Source of the DNA: Aciduliprofundum sp. MAR08-339
GTDB taxonomy: Archaea > Thermoplasmatota > Thermoplasmata > Thermoplasmatales > Aciduliprofundaceae
Direction: 5' to 3'
Assembly: GCF_000327505.1 (NCBI RefSeq)
Contig: NC_019942.1
Span: 558,001 to 622,000, forward strand
Length of the DNA: 64,000 nucleotides
Shown here: piece after piece, positions 51,617-59,887 of the stretch
Numbering within the stretch: the first letter of the stretch is position 1
Layout of the letters: each line of letters opens with the position of its first letter
Position numbers and translations under genes: made by a program
Notes under the pieces: generated by a model
Databases searched by the model: none
Told to the model about the DNA's origin: nothing
What the model saw: the letters and a program-made list of their open reading frames with translations, nothing else

Positions 51617-52110
51617 AAAAAGAATGGTACTTCTTGGGCACTTACTACGCCCTTCTTCTGGTTGTTCCCATGGGGAATCTGCGCTACATATGGCTTGTTG
51701 TTCTTGATGTTCTTGCATCTCTTGCATTCTTGTATTTATATAGGGTGGTTAAGGATGAGATCCTATTCTACGTTTACAATTTCATAGCCCTCGTTGGTAT
51801 AGTTTTCGCCCTGGGAAATTACAATCCATACTCTCCCCTGACTCTCGGAGTAGCTTACACACTCATGGCCCTGTGGATGCTCCACATGACCTATGCAAGA
51901 TTTGAGCCCATGTTTGGAAAAGTTCGTCTTGACACGATAGCGTACACCCTTCTAACATTTCCACTGGCCTATTTTTCAGTTTATCTCTTTCTCATATATC
52001 CCATCGGATACGGGTTCTGGGGCGTGTTCACCCTGGTGATGCTGATTGTAATTTTGATTTATGTGCTTATGCGCTCACCGAAATCTGAGAAGCGCAGCCA
52101 CACCCCCTAA
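51613..52110 (+). CDS. Polytopic membrane protein, last gene of the MoxR cluster
   Basis: The 165-residue protein has about five or six helices with short loops and no recognised motif. ATG 51613 overlaps the DUF58 stop. Its end overlaps the convergent aPelota gene by 36 bases, the longest gene overlap I see in the window. Confidence 0.75.
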   Translation: MKKEWYFLGTYYALLLVVPMGNLRYIWLVVLDVLASLAFLYLYRVVKDEILFYVYNFIALVGIVFALGNYNPYSPLTLGVAYTLMALWMLHMTYARFEPMFGKVRLDTIAYTLLTFPLAYFSVYLFLIYPIGYGFWGVFTLVMLIVILIYVLMRSPKSEKRSHTP

Positions 52111-53061
52111 ATGCTCTAAAATTTTTCCCGCCTCATGGGAGGTACTGATTATATGGATCTCTGCTCCCGTTTGAACTGCTAGGTTCATAAGGTCTCTGTA
52201 TTTCTTGTAGTTTTTGTCTGAGATCAAAAGATGCTTCACCGCACCCATGTTGAGGTAATTTTTTACCTCTTCCTCTCCGTAGGCGTACAACCCCTCTTTC
52301 TTTATCTCCGTGAGCAACTCCTCCACTAGTTGCTCTTCCCTGGCAATTCTGTGTTGTTTGAGTATCTTGTCTAGGGCTCCTGATTTCAGAACTTCATATA
52401 CGCCCCTCAGATCACCGTGGGATGCCTGGACCATGATGTAATTTTTAATGCTGCTTCCTGCAAAATTCACAAAATCCTCTTTGTAAAATCCAGGGCCGAG
52501 TATTATTAGGGGAGATTTTTCATCCCATGCATCCTTGAGTGCTGCCAGGACCTCTCCAAAGAATTCATCATCTTCGTCTCCCCTCTTTCTCAGGGTTGCA
52601 AATTCCTGTATTCCATAGGTTTTCATTATTGCAATTGTTGCAAGGCCGTGTTCAAGTCCCAGAAAATACACCATGGGCCTTTCTGAATTTTTCACTGCCT
52701 CTTCAAGAAGTTCTTTATCTTTTACGCTCCACTCTTTTATTATTGAAATTTCATCACCGAGCCCCACATTTATGGTTTGATGGGAGCCCAGATAATCCTC
52801 TGGACCTGCCACGATTATGCCTGAGATGCGAAGCCTATCTGAAAATTCCTGAAAATCAAGTTTTTTCACCCTTATTCCAACTCTGATTTTTTTCCTCTCA
52901 ACCTTCTTTGATCTCTTCATATCCCCACTCGTCGTGTCCTTTCGGAACACGTAGCCGAAAACAAGATCCTCCTCTCCCAGCATCGTGCTCAGGTACCAGA
53001 GATCATCTAAATTGTCCACCCGCACCGTGATCTCTCCCCGCTCCTTCTCTTCAACCTTCAT
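52075..53061 (-). CDS. pelA: aPelota (Dom34) mRNA surveillance and ribosome rescue factor
   Basis: The 328-residue eRF1-like protein has an N-terminal Sm-like domain (about 1-110; NLDDLWYLSTMLGEEDLVFG, SGIIVAGPEDYLGSHQTINVG). A central domain follows (about 120-235; SPLIILGPGFYKEDF, without GGQ). The C-terminal domain runs from about 240 (LISDKNYKKYRDLMNLAVQTGAEIHIIS). The N-terminus is shorter than in most archaeal homologues. It rescues stalled ribosomes together with ABCE1 (5316-7076). Confidence 0.94.
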   Translation of the reverse strand: MKVEEKERGEITVRVDNLDDLWYLSTMLGEEDLVFGYVFRKDTTSGDMKRSKKVERKKIRVGIRVKKLDFQEFSDRLRISGIIVAGPEDYLGSHQTINVGLGDEISIIKEWSVKDKELLEEAVKNSERPMVYFLGLEHGLATIAIMKTYGIQEFATLRKRGDEDDEFFGEVLAALKDAWDEKSPLIILGPGFYKEDFVNFAGSSIKNYIMVQASHGDLRGVYEVLKSGALDKILKQHRIAREEQLVEELLTEIKKEGLYAYGEEEVKNYLNMGAVKHLLISDKNYKKYRDLMNLAVQTGAEIHIISTSHEAGKILEHLGGVAALLRFR

Positions 53062-53510
53062 TCTCGTGCCTCCATGATTTTTCGTATTTTTCTTTCAATC
53101 TTCTCAGTGTGTGTGCCCCACCAGTAAACACGGCCGCATTTTGGGCATATGTAAAACTCATCCCTGTGATCATACACGTATTTAGGAACCTTGTCTCTCA
53201 CACTCTCTTTGTTAACCGGTATTAGGGGCTCGTTGCATATGGAGCACCTTGAGAGCATGTTATCCTTGCTCAGATTGAATTTCCTTATAACAATTTTCAG
53301 TTGCTCTTCGTAATTTTCACTTTCAATGTAGAATCCGCCACTTCTCCGTGCAAGTTCTTTATCCCTTGTAAGTATTATCCTGTTCTCAATCTTGGAGATC
53401 TCAATTATCTCATCATCGCTCATTCTTCCGCTGGGATAATAGGTATCGTACCCGAGAAACCTCAAATATTTGGCGAGTTTACCGAGCATGTGGTCAGCGA
53501 GGAATTTCAC
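53058..53510 (-). CDS. Mut7-C domain protein (PIN-like RNase with zinc ribbon)
   Basis: The 150-residue protein has a PIN-like N-terminal domain (FLADHMLGKLAKYLRFLGYDTYYP, ILTRDKELARR with the acidic residues of the active site). The zinc ribbon (CSICNEPL ... CPKCGRVYWWGTH) is at about 90-130. GTG 53510 is the start. It overlaps pelA by 4 bases, so a nuclease acting in RNA surveillance next to the ribosome-rescue factor is a reasonable inference. Confidence 0.88.
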   Translation of the reverse strand: MKFLADHMLGKLAKYLRFLGYDTYYPSGRMSDDEIIEISKIENRIILTRDKELARRSGGFYIESENYEEQLKIVIRKFNLSKDNMLSRCSICNEPLIPVNKESVRDKVPKYVYDHRDEFYICPKCGRVYWWGTHTEKIERKIRKIMEARE

Positions 53511-53548
53511 AGGGAATAATTACTCACTGGATTTATTATTTTCCCGGG

Positions 53549-53645
53549 GTAACGTTTGGCGGGTATCTGAAGTCGCCGAAGGCGATTTGGGTGAGGGCTG
53601 AAAGCCCGAACCAGATACCCGCTTGTTATGGGACAGTCGCTCGTC
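53549..53645. repeat. Left structured boundary element (three-way junction)
   Basis: The outer stem GCGGGTATCTG (53559-53569) pairs with CAGATACCCGC (53612-53622), 11 perfect pairs. Inside are two hairpins: TCGCC/GGCGA with GAA loop (53573-53585) and GGGCT/AGCCC with GAA loop (53595-53607). Flanks are GTAACG on the left and GTTATGGGACAGTCGCTCGT on the right. The element at 59551-59652 has the same architecture, and the inner boundary sequences of the two are inverted copies (see findings). The block 53663-59498 lies between them. Confidence 0.8.
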
Positions 53646-53662
53646 AAATTGGTTTTGGTTAT

Positions 53663-54553
53663 TTATTTAACATGCAATATGTATTTATGGAAAGAATCTT
53701 CAAGATATTCTTTCATATTCCACAATGAGATACTGATTTCAGGAAATATATAGATGTTGTATTCATTATATATTTCCTTTACAAATTTAAATGCTTGCTC
53801 TTTAATGTGCTCAAGTTTGTTTTTAAAAATGAGACTATATAGGTAAGCTAAACCATCCTGATCAAAAGAATTATTTGTTTGCTCATATAAATTTAAATAA
53901 TATTTTTGGGGATAATCTACTTTATATATTCCCAGAGTTTTTTTTGGTAATTTATCAGTATGCCTAATCAAATGACTTACTGGATGTTCATTTCCAGGCT
54001 TACCATATAGCTCTTTTTCTGAAAAGTTTTTAGGCACCACACCAAATTGTTTTAAAAATGAGAGGCTCTTGTTTAAAACTTCTTTTATTTTATCTTTTGA
54101 GTAATCGTCTCTTTTGAGATCTATCGCTTGATCTTTGAAGAAAGCCCCCACACTAATCAGAGTCCATAGTATTACTTTTTCTTTGTTTGTCAGATTGGGT
54201 ACTTTTTTGTACTCTCCAAAGAATTTCCGATCTAAATAAGAAACTATCCCATCAATTCCAAGTATATCTTTTTCAATGTACCATATTCCTTTTCCAGACA
54301 ATATATATCTTACTGTGTCAGCATCCAAAATTTTTATGATGTATCCTTGGTTAATTAATTCGTCTCTCACGAGCTTCCCTATACCTTCTCCTTTAACAGC
54401 AGATGATTTCAGGAGCATTTCAAATCTTCTATTTGATTTCATCTCAATTAATGAAATTAATACGGATTTTTGTTTTAGTTTTTCACTCTTTTTTAATTCA
54501 TCATATAATTTGTCATACATGAATTTTAACACATCTTTTGATGTGTCATTCAT
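53663..54553 (-). CDS. Unknown protein of the HerA-NurA-SMC block (296 aa)
   Basis: I do not recognise this 296-residue, soluble, AT-rich-coded protein. Residues about 70-110 (GIGKLVRDELINQGYIIKI, YILSGKGIWYIEKDILG) could be a winged helix. The rest is alpha-helical with a basic central part (SLSFLKQFGVVPKNFSEKELYG). No nuclease or ATPase motif is visible. It is last in the block and overlaps the SMC-like gene by 8 bases, so it is probably made together with it. It could be a loader, sensor or effector. Confidence 0.75.
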   Translation of the reverse strand: MNDTSKDVLKFMYDKLYDELKKSEKLKQKSVLISLIEMKSNRRFEMLLKSSAVKGEGIGKLVRDELINQGYIIKILDADTVRYILSGKGIWYIEKDILGIDGIVSYLDRKFFGEYKKVPNLTNKEKVILWTLISVGAFFKDQAIDLKRDDYSKDKIKEVLNKSLSFLKQFGVVPKNFSEKELYGKPGNEHPVSHLIRHTDKLPKKTLGIYKVDYPQKYYLNLYEQTNNSFDQDGLAYLYSLIFKNKLEHIKEQAFKFVKEIYNEYNIYIFPEISISLWNMKEYLEDSFHKYILHVK

Positions 54554-56702
54554 TCAAATCCCCCCTTGTAAAATTAGTAACTACGACTCCTCCATCATGA
54601 AAACGAGTGATTACAAAAGCAATTAATTTTCCTTTGGAATAAAGAATATTGCATCTATCTATTACTGGAGCTAAAGTCTTAGAATCTATATAACTCTCAT
54701 CAAAAAGAGCAATTATTTTTCGGGGATCATCTTTATTAAGAAGGGACATAATATATGCGGCCAGCGAATGTCCCGTACCTAGATTAGTCAAATCTATGAT
54801 TTTTCCACCATTTAAATATATAGTATCATTAATCATGTCTACTTTCTCCACATCATACTTTTCGTTAACATACTTGATTGTTTTAATTTTTTTACCAAGA
54901 TATTTTCCTACAAGCTCATGGTATTTAATAAACCCCCACTCATCTAGATCAATTGAATTTTTGGAATGTTGTAGTGCATTATTGTACTCCGGAAATTCAA
55001 CCATAAATTTCCGCTCAATCCTAGAAATAATTTTTGTGAGTTTTTCAATATTTTCTTTGTCAGATTGATATTTATGCTCTGGAAGGGATTTCATTTTCTT
55101 TAGTTGCTTTTCTTCCTTTTCTAACAGTGCTTTGAATTTTCCTATCTCTTTAAGGCTTTTTTCTATAGATTTCCTTAACTCTATTAATTTATCTTCAAAA
55201 GATGTCTCATCCAAGTCCATATAATCTTTTATGTATTCTTCCTCTTCAAATCTTTCCTTTATTGAAAAGATTAGAGATAGATCTATTTCCCCATTCTCTC
55301 CAAATCCATATTCTATACATTTTATTCCATAGTTCTCAACTTTATCCTCAATGTTCTTTAATTTCTTTTCGAGCTCTTCCAAAGAATTATCTTGATCGCC
55401 CGGATCTTTAGGAAAATCATCTTCTGTAATTCCTAATTTCTTGATATTTTTAATTATAATTGGAATTGTTTTATCTAGAATATACTCTATCGAATCTATC
55501 TCCCTTACAATCTTTTTTAACAATTCATACTCTTCTTGAATGAACTTTTTTGAGGAGTATTCTTCTTCAAGTTTTTTAATGTATTCTTCTATCGCTATAT
55601 TTGTGCCAGGTAGTTCTATATTATATGAAGAAAAGTCACGTAAAACGTTAATAAGTTTCTGGATGATTTCTATCTCAATTAGTTCCTCTTGAATTATTTT
55701 TTCCCTTTCATTTAATATGTCATTTACCTTGTTTTTTAGATCCTGCAGTCTTGCTATAGCTAAAATGCGTGCATCTTCGTTGGCAGCAAGGTTTTTTGTA
55801 GCATTTGAAATACTCTTTTTTATATTTGGTATCTCTCTGATAAGATCTGGATAACCAAGATCATTTATGGTATCGATAATAACTTCTTTTGAGTTAATTA
55901 CCTCATCAATTAGTTTTTTTAAATTATTTACAAAATTATTATATTTTTCTATTTTCTTTTTAGATTTTTTATCTTCTCTTTTGATATTTTTCATGCGATT
56001 TTTAATAATATCTCTCATCATGTAATTCTCTACAAAAAATTTAACCGCACGGTATTTCTGCAAATCCTCCAATAGTGCATTTTGCCCATTATATTTTTTT
56101 TCTTCTTCGGTAATCCTTTTTTTATAATCTTCAATACGTTTCTCTAATTTTTTGATCATATCTGGATCTTGCGAGTTATATATTTCCTCCTGTACCTTTT
56201 CGATATACTTTCTGAAATCCGATAAAGCTGTACCTATACTGGTGTATAGACTAACTAGTTCCTCTACTGCATTTTTAATTTTTTCTCTTGGGTTGTCAGG
56301 AATGTCATATATTAGCCTGTATTCTTTATTAAACCTTTCAGGAGAAATAGGAGTTTTCTTCCCATTTTCAAAAAGATATACTATGGGATTATCCATCTCC
56401 CTGGTCTTTTCGGAAATTAGGGTTTCATTAGGAATATTTATTTTTATTTTAAATTCGATTTTGTTTTTCTTACCGTCTATCAGTTTTTTCATATCTTTTA
56501 ATAAAGTATGAGTTATATTTTCATTATTTTTCAAACCATAGAGCGCAATGGCAAGCATATTAAGTAATGTGCTTTTACCGATACTATTTGGCCCCTCTAT
56601 TAATACTATATTTGGTAATTTTTTACCTATTTTTTCATTTGGTGTGAATTTTCTTATCTCATTGCCTTCATCCCTTTCTAGTACATAATCATATTCTATC
56701 AT
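54546..56702 (-). CDS. Rad50/SMC-like ATPase
   Basis: The 718-residue ABC-type ATPase has Walker A GPNSIGKST (37-45) in the N-terminal lobe. Long coiled coils follow (about 145-300 and 330-600). The C-terminal lobe has a divergent signature LGTGHS (641-646) and Walker B IALFDES (D668, E669). There is no CxxC zinc hook visible in the coil. It resembles RecN/SbcC/Rad50-like proteins more than condensins. It overlaps the 60-residue gene upstream by 4 bases. Coding is unusually rich in A and T compared with flanking genes. Confidence 0.85.
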   Translation of the reverse strand: MIEYDYVLERDEGNEIRKFTPNEKIGKKLPNIVLIEGPNSIGKSTLLNMLAIALYGLKNNENITHTLLKDMKKLIDGKKNKIEFKIKINIPNETLISEKTREMDNPIVYLFENGKKTPISPERFNKEYRLIYDIPDNPREKIKNAVEELVSLYTSIGTALSDFRKYIEKVQEEIYNSQDPDMIKKLEKRIEDYKKRITEEEKKYNGQNALLEDLQKYRAVKFFVENYMMRDIIKNRMKNIKREDKKSKKKIEKYNNFVNNLKKLIDEVINSKEVIIDTINDLGYPDLIREIPNIKKSISNATKNLAANEDARILAIARLQDLKNKVNDILNEREKIIQEELIEIEIIQKLINVLRDFSSYNIELPGTNIAIEEYIKKLEEEYSSKKFIQEEYELLKKIVREIDSIEYILDKTIPIIIKNIKKLGITEDDFPKDPGDQDNSLEELEKKLKNIEDKVENYGIKCIEYGFGENGEIDLSLIFSIKERFEEEEYIKDYMDLDETSFEDKLIELRKSIEKSLKEIGKFKALLEKEEKQLKKMKSLPEHKYQSDKENIEKLTKIISRIERKFMVEFPEYNNALQHSKNSIDLDEWGFIKYHELVGKYLGKKIKTIKYVNEKYDVEKVDMINDTIYLNGGKIIDLTNLGTGHSLAAYIMSLLNKDDPRKIIALFDESYIDSKTLAPVIDRCNILYSKGKLIAFVITRFHDGGVVVTNFTRGDLNE

Positions 56703-56881
56703 TCACTATCACCACCCTTCTCCCTTAAATACTGGAGAATTTCCTCAAGTATTTCTTCATGTTTTTTGCCACTCATCACAAGGAAAACTATTTTCCTTTC
56801 AAGTTCATCATCCAACAGTCCATTTAATAGTTCTTTTATTTCATCATTCAGTTCAATATTATGTACCACCATCTTTTTCAC
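56699..56881 (-). CDS. Small helical protein between HerA-like and SMC-like genes (60 aa)
   Basis: The 60-residue acidic, helical protein (IELNDEIKELLNGLLDDELERK, HEEILEEILQYLREKGG) overlaps the HerA-like gene by 4 bases and the SMC-like gene by 4 bases. Both overlaps imply translational coupling and a stable stoichiometry. No family is recognised. It may be an adaptor between the two ATPases. Confidence 0.7.
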   Translation of the reverse strand: MKKMVVHNIELNDEIKELLNGLLDDELERKIVFLVMSGKKHEEILEEILQYLREKGGDSE

Positions 56882-58443
56882 CTCTTTATCTCAAACACTC
56901 CTGCTAACGCTAATGGGAATTTAAATATTTTGAGATGAGGCATTCCATATATAGATCCTATAGCATATCCTTTTTTCAAAGATTCAACTTCCACCAATGA
57001 AATATCCAATCCCAGAGATTTTATAATTTTATAATTTGAGTTGAAAAATATTTTTGTGTTAATTACGCTCTCAAGTCCTCTGGGTATATCTGTTGGATTC
57101 TGAGATGAAAATATAATACCTATTTGTTTACTTCTTCCTGTTCTGCAGATGGTATCTAAATCACCTAATGCCTCTTTGGAACTATCTGTTTTATAGAATT
57201 GATGAACTTCATCTATAATTATTAATATTGGTGGGTATGCCTTTCTTTTCTCGTCTTTAGCTTTAACAATTTTATGAAGTAGGTCCCTAAGTAAGATAGA
57301 ACCGAAATCTATCCCTCCTGACTCTGCCACATGAATAACGGACATCTTTCCAGGGAATAATATATCATCTACATCTAAAGTCTTAGCATCCGGATTATCA
57401 AAGAAAATGCGTGCGTTATCCAGATTATATAAAAGGTTTGTGTATGTAGAATGGTGTAGCTGAGTTTCTCCAATTTCTCCCCGCTCATTTAGTGTTTTAT
57501 ACATATACTTGTCATTTTTGCCTCTTTGAAAATAGGTTACAAAATCTGAAAATTTAGCCTCGGGCATATCTTTTTCAATTCTCCAACAATCCCTCCAATA
57601 CCTAAAAATATTAGGTAAACTTTGAGCGCCAACATCTGAAATATTGTGAAGCAATCCAGTAAGAGCATTTGGATCTATGTCGTTTACATTAAGTGTTATC
57701 TTTTCCCCATATTCGGTCTCTACTCCCGCAGGAAGATTTGTGGTGGAAGGATAGTAAATAACAAAATTCTCTATTCCATGTGGTGAGACCCCCAAATCTT
57801 CCCATTCTTTTAGTATTTCTCCATTATTTGTTTGAGAGGGGAGATACATCTTTAATAAGTCATCTCCTTTTACATTTACGGCTAATACTGAACCCTGCAT
57901 CTCTTCTACAAAATATTGCGCTAAATACTTGGCAGCTACTGTTTTTCCACTACCTGTTTTTCCACAGATTAGTATTTGATGATAATACATATCTTCTGGA
58001 AGATTCACGGTTATATATTTTCCATGCTCATCTATCAATTTCTGATTTTCCCCATATTGAACAGTAGCCAAGAAAACTTTGGGTCCCTTTTTTTCACTAC
58101 CTATAGCAATATCTATTTCCTCTTGAGTAGATCTTCTTGCTATACTTTGCGGCTTTAGAAAATCTATTAACCCATCCTCACGCTTGCTTATTATTCTCAC
58201 AATATCTGCGTACACAATATTTAAAGTTCTCCTATCCGCCGCCAAGGGTTTTAGATCCATATCTACAATGAGTGGAGAAGGAGCGTAGGGTGAATATTGA
58301 AAGCTCTTTGTAACTCTCAAGATAAATTTAGTCCCACCTTCTTCAACAGTAAGATAAGATCCTTTTGGAAGCATTCCTTTTATATCAGTTTTCGATATTA
58401 GTTTTATCGATCCTTTTTCCTCACCTAATACTATCCAGCTCAT
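56878..58443 (-). CDS. HerA-like DNA translocase (DUF87)
   Basis: The 521-residue protein has a HAS-barrel-like N-terminal region. The RecA-type ATPase domain shows Walker A GKTGSGKT (161-168), Walker B ILIIIDE (D411, E412), and CRTGRSKQIGIIFSSQNP with the arginine/sensor region. HerA hexamers feed DNA to NurA for end resection. ATG 58443 overlaps the NurA-like stop (ATGA). The partners around it differ from the usual Mre11-Rad50-HerA-NurA repair operon because no mre11 is present. Confidence 0.88.
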   Translation of the reverse strand: MSWIVLGEEKGSIKLISKTDIKGMLPKGSYLTVEEGGTKFILRVTKSFQYSPYAPSPLIVDMDLKPLAADRRTLNIVYADIVRIISKREDGLIDFLKPQSIARRSTQEEIDIAIGSEKKGPKVFLATVQYGENQKLIDEHGKYITVNLPEDMYYHQILICGKTGSGKTVAAKYLAQYFVEEMQGSVLAVNVKGDDLLKMYLPSQTNNGEILKEWEDLGVSPHGIENFVIYYPSTTNLPAGVETEYGEKITLNVNDIDPNALTGLLHNISDVGAQSLPNIFRYWRDCWRIEKDMPEAKFSDFVTYFQRGKNDKYMYKTLNERGEIGETQLHHSTYTNLLYNLDNARIFFDNPDAKTLDVDDILFPGKMSVIHVAESGGIDFGSILLRDLLHKIVKAKDEKRKAYPPILIIIDEVHQFYKTDSSKEALGDLDTICRTGRSKQIGIIFSSQNPTDIPRGLESVINTKIFFNSNYKIIKSLGLDISLVEVESLKKGYAIGSIYGMPHLKIFKFPLALAGVFEIKR

Positions 58444-59498
58444 GGTGACCACCCAAATCTTTCTTGATTAACAGTAGGAGTTAATCTTGATGATTTAATA
58501 ATCTCATCTAGGTTAAATAAGTGTAAAGTTTCTCTAGCGTATTTTTCTGCTATAGCAATAGGTCTAATTTGCGGATTTTTTACATCTCCTTGAACCAATA
58601 AGAAATAATAGATCATGTCTAAAATATCTTGGATTGTATTTTTATATTTTTCAAAAGTTAATGGATGGAACTCAACACGCAAAGGACTAGTATCAAAAGC
58701 TTTTATATAACAGAATATTCTTGCATTTCTGGGATTATTTGGATCTTCATATTTAAAGAAGGCTGTTCTCATACCTTTTCTTAGTTCAGAATATACCCAA
58801 TGCATATCTGAGTTATATCTCCCTTTAAGTTGGGGTATATTATCTACGATTATACTACTTTGACTATTTTTTACTATAAAAACAGGAATTATATTTTTTG
58901 GTGTGAAAAACTCATATATAGCATTTATTACATAAACATACCAATCTCCACCAATCAGAGGGCCATCTATAAAGAGAAGAGTATTTGAATATAGATTCTC
59001 TTTTAAAAAATCTACTTTGTCCCTAACATACACTTCTTTGGAGGCATAAGGTATGTCCTCCGTAACAACAACCCCACTATTAAACATAGATTTATATTTT
59101 TTAGCTTTTGTAAAGAAATATAAAGCAATCAATGATGATGGTAGATATTCCCCTTCATACATATACACAAGTGTATGTGAAAACAAATATGCTATTCCTT
59201 CAAGGGCAGTAAATTTATTTATAGATTCATCATAAGCCGCAATTAACGGATATTTTCCTATGCATTCCATACCTTTTTTAGCATCCAATTCATATCCTAC
59301 ATTTACTTCCTCCAATGGATAAAACTTCATAATTTGGTTGGAAATTACATCATACTTTCCAAATCCAATATTGTGTTCTACCTCAATTATTTTTAAATTA
59401 GAAATATTACTAATAGTGTTTTTAAACTTAGGATGCAATGTTACACGTTTTAAGGGTTTAGGTATCGTCTCAATTTTTTGCTTATATTTTTTTATCAT
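58440..59498 (-). CDS. NurA-like nuclease
   Basis: The 352-residue protein has a NurA-type RNase H-like domain. The first acidic motif is AAYDES (D90), the second is LFIDGP (D178), and the C-terminal motif PIAIAEKYARETLHLF is the usual NurA ending. Its N-terminal 60 residues are basic (IKKYKQKIETIPKPLKR). A strong ribosome site GGAGG (59513-59509) precedes ATG 59498. It is first in the block and is read directly from the right-hand boundary element. Confidence 0.8.
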   Translation of the reverse strand: MIKKYKQKIETIPKPLKRVTLHPKFKNTISNISNLKIIEVEHNIGFGKYDVISNQIMKFYPLEEVNVGYELDAKKGMECIGKYPLIAAYDESINKFTALEGIAYLFSHTLVYMYEGEYLPSSLIALYFFTKAKKYKSMFNSGVVVTEDIPYASKEVYVRDKVDFLKENLYSNTLLFIDGPLIGGDWYVYVINAIYEFFTPKNIIPVFIVKNSQSSIIVDNIPQLKGRYNSDMHWVYSELRKGMRTAFFKYEDPNNPRNARIFCYIKAFDTSPLRVEFHPLTFEKYKNTIQDILDMIYYFLLVQGDVKNPQIRPIAIAEKYARETLHLFNLDEIIKSSRLTPTVNQERFGWSP

Positions 59499-59550
59499 AC
59501 TTACTATTCCTCCATTTCATTACTAAATGATTAATAGCGAGCGATTTCCC

Positions 59551-59652
59551 ATAACGTTTCAGCGGCTATGCGAAGTTCGCCCGAAGGGCGAATTTGGGCA
59601 AACAAAGTTTGCCGTATAGCCGCGTGTTTCCTGAAGTTTCGGCGAGCGTTAT
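59551..59652. repeat. Right structured boundary element (three-way junction)
   Basis: Outer stem GCGGCTAT (59562-59569) pairs with ATAGCCGC (59616-59623). Two inner hairpins follow: TTCGCCC/GGGCGAA with GAA loop (59576-59592) and GGCAAAC/GTTTGCC with AAA loop (59597-59613). The ends ATAACG (59551-59556) and CGTTAT (59647-59652) are complementary. The left flank CGAGCGATTTCCCATAAC matches the inverted boundary of the left element. Architecture is the same as 53549-53645 while stem sequences differ with compensating changes. Confidence 0.8.
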
Positions 59653-59887
59653 ATTTGATTACTTTTTTGTTTGTTAATTTTTTTGATATTTCTGCCTGTT
59701 CAAATAACTCCGTTATTTCTCTGTTTTCATTTTTTATTTTGTTGGTTGCTAATATTTTTCTTCTTTATTTTCTTTTGAGCGAGCCGAAATTTGGGCGTTC
59801 GGCCACGGAAACTCCAAATATACGAAATTCGTATAACCCTCCTTATAGGTGTTATTCGGAAGTTTTATTACCTTATAACCCATTGAG
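59653..59887. promoter_or_regulatory. Region upstream of xerA with palindrome and hairpin
   Basis: AT-rich DNA without a gene. It holds a hairpin GCCGAA/TTCGGC (59783-59803, 9-base loop) and the perfect palindrome TATACGAA-A-TTCGTATA (59819-59835; 8+1+8). TTTTATTA (59863-59870) is a TATA-like box for ATG 59888. The palindrome may be a recombinase or regulator binding site. Confidence 0.5.

Noticed and set aside
53549-59652. Boundary elements as a CRISPR array
   Set aside because: Only two copies about 6 kb apart, different stem sequences, no spacers and no cas genes.
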